Source of the DNA: Zelopaecilomyces penicillatus
Lineage: Eukaryota; Ascomycota; Sordariomycetes; Hypocreales; Pseudodiploosporaceae
Assembly: GCA_005765155.1 (NCBI GenBank)
Contig: VCCP01000003.1
Span: forward strand, 124,001 to 188,000
Length of the DNA: 64,000 bases
Direction: 5' to 3'
Below, one piece after another: positions 63,456 through 64,000 of this stretch; within the stretch, counting starts at the first letter, position 1; each line of letters opens with the position of its first letter. The notes under the pieces were generated by a model that did not search any database, had not been told where the DNA came from, and saw only the letters and a list, made by a program, of their open reading frames with translations. Both the position numbers and the translations under genes were made by a program.

Positions 63456-64000
63456 TTCTGTTATGCTGGCTCTTGAAAAGTTCAAATTGAGAATGGGGAA
63501 TCGAGCAAAGAGTTTGCAAGAATTTTGTGTGACTTGGGGTTTGCTGATAAAACGATGGCGTGATTTTGACAAAAATTTGCGCAGTCTAAACGTCTATGGG
63601 CATAAAGTATCGCAACTTGAAACCGTATCACGATTCGGCTGACCAACAAAAAGATGAGATGGGTCAATCAGTAAATAAATACTCTGAGCAGTGCAGTAAT
63701 GTCTTGATCTGACAAGAAAAAAACTAGGCCTCCGATGGCGACTTATATACTCCGAGCAACTCGTCAGCCCTATGCTCGGAGCAGGCGACTAGATTCCGTC
63801 AAAACGACTGACTCGCTCCGGTTTATTGTCCGCGGGGTTTCCGGGCCCTTGGGTGGGCTCGGCCGGCGATACCGGAGGGCGTAGAAGGGATTACATGATA
63901 TTGACAATTGACTTTTTTTGACAAGCAGCGTAGCCCTTACGGCAGAATCCCATCTGGGGAAAGGTGGGATACACAAAAGCCACACTAGCGAGGATGGTGT
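63456..64000. other. Promoter side of acetyltransferase and unassigned end of window
   Basis: No supported gene. The short minus-strand frames here lack domains. A gene beginning outside the window cannot be excluded. Confidence 0.4.

Noticed and set aside
1..64000. CRISPR arrays, rRNA, tRNA genes, bacterial-type operons
   Set aside because: None seen; the window is a fungal nuclear sequence with introns and no spaced direct repeats of CRISPR type.

Overview
The window looks like an accessory, gene-sparse part of the genome of a filamentous ascomycete (Pezizomycotina, probably Sordariomycetes; Hypocreales is only a guess). The reasons are short introns of about 50-110 bp with GTAAGT-type donors and CTAAC-like branch sites, repeat-induced point mutation (RIP) in transposon copies, fungal-only families (Zn2Cys6/Fungal_trans_2 regulator, 2EXR protein, GH75 chitosanase, GH76 Dfg5/Dcw1 enzyme, SRPK-like kinase, secreted phospholipase A2), and a terpene synthase next to a P450.

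Bases 1-1087 hold the 3' part of a class I terpene synthase, and 20415-22081 holds a P450. They were probably neighbours in a terpenoid gene cluster and are now separated by about 19.3 kb of nested retroelements. The outer element (1419-20032, TSD TTAAG) is a Ty3/gypsy copy heavily mutated by RIP. Two later insertions sit inside it: an intact copy of the same family (4026-11604, 428-bp LTRs that read as identical, TSD ATAAG) and a 5'-truncated LINE (15528-18960, TSD AAGGTACCTATCAA). Removing both insertions with one TSD each leaves about 7583 bp, almost exactly the 7579 bp of the intact copy. The intact element shows a gag with a CCHC knuckle plus an unusual triple C-x7/8-C-x4-C-x2-H array, a textbook -1 frameshift signal, a pol with a chromodomain, a self-priming type primer-binding site, and a spliced gene on the opposite strand that encodes a Zn2Cys6 finger plus coiled coil.

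From 22 to 36 kb most genes encode secreted or degradative proteins: GH18 chitinase, putative zinc metallopeptidase, PaiB-like FMN-binding protein, GH75 chitosanase, an orphan two-exon gene and a secreted phospholipase A2. From 36 to 48 kb there is little coding: one hypothetical membrane/secreted protein, one effector-like secreted protein with a 7-nt first coding exon, and a small AT-rich RIP relic. From 48.5 kb genes are denser: GPI-anchored GH76 wall enzyme, small membrane protein, acidic 2EXR protein, SRPK-like kinase (5' tandem duplication and a probable tail frameshift), Zn2Cys6 transcription factor (with a 15-nt microexon inside the finger), GFA-like enzyme, ten-cysteine secreted peptide and GNAT acetyltransferase.

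All exon structures were deduced by reading splice signals and frame continuity; there is no transcript evidence. Family names come from motif recognition, not from database searches.
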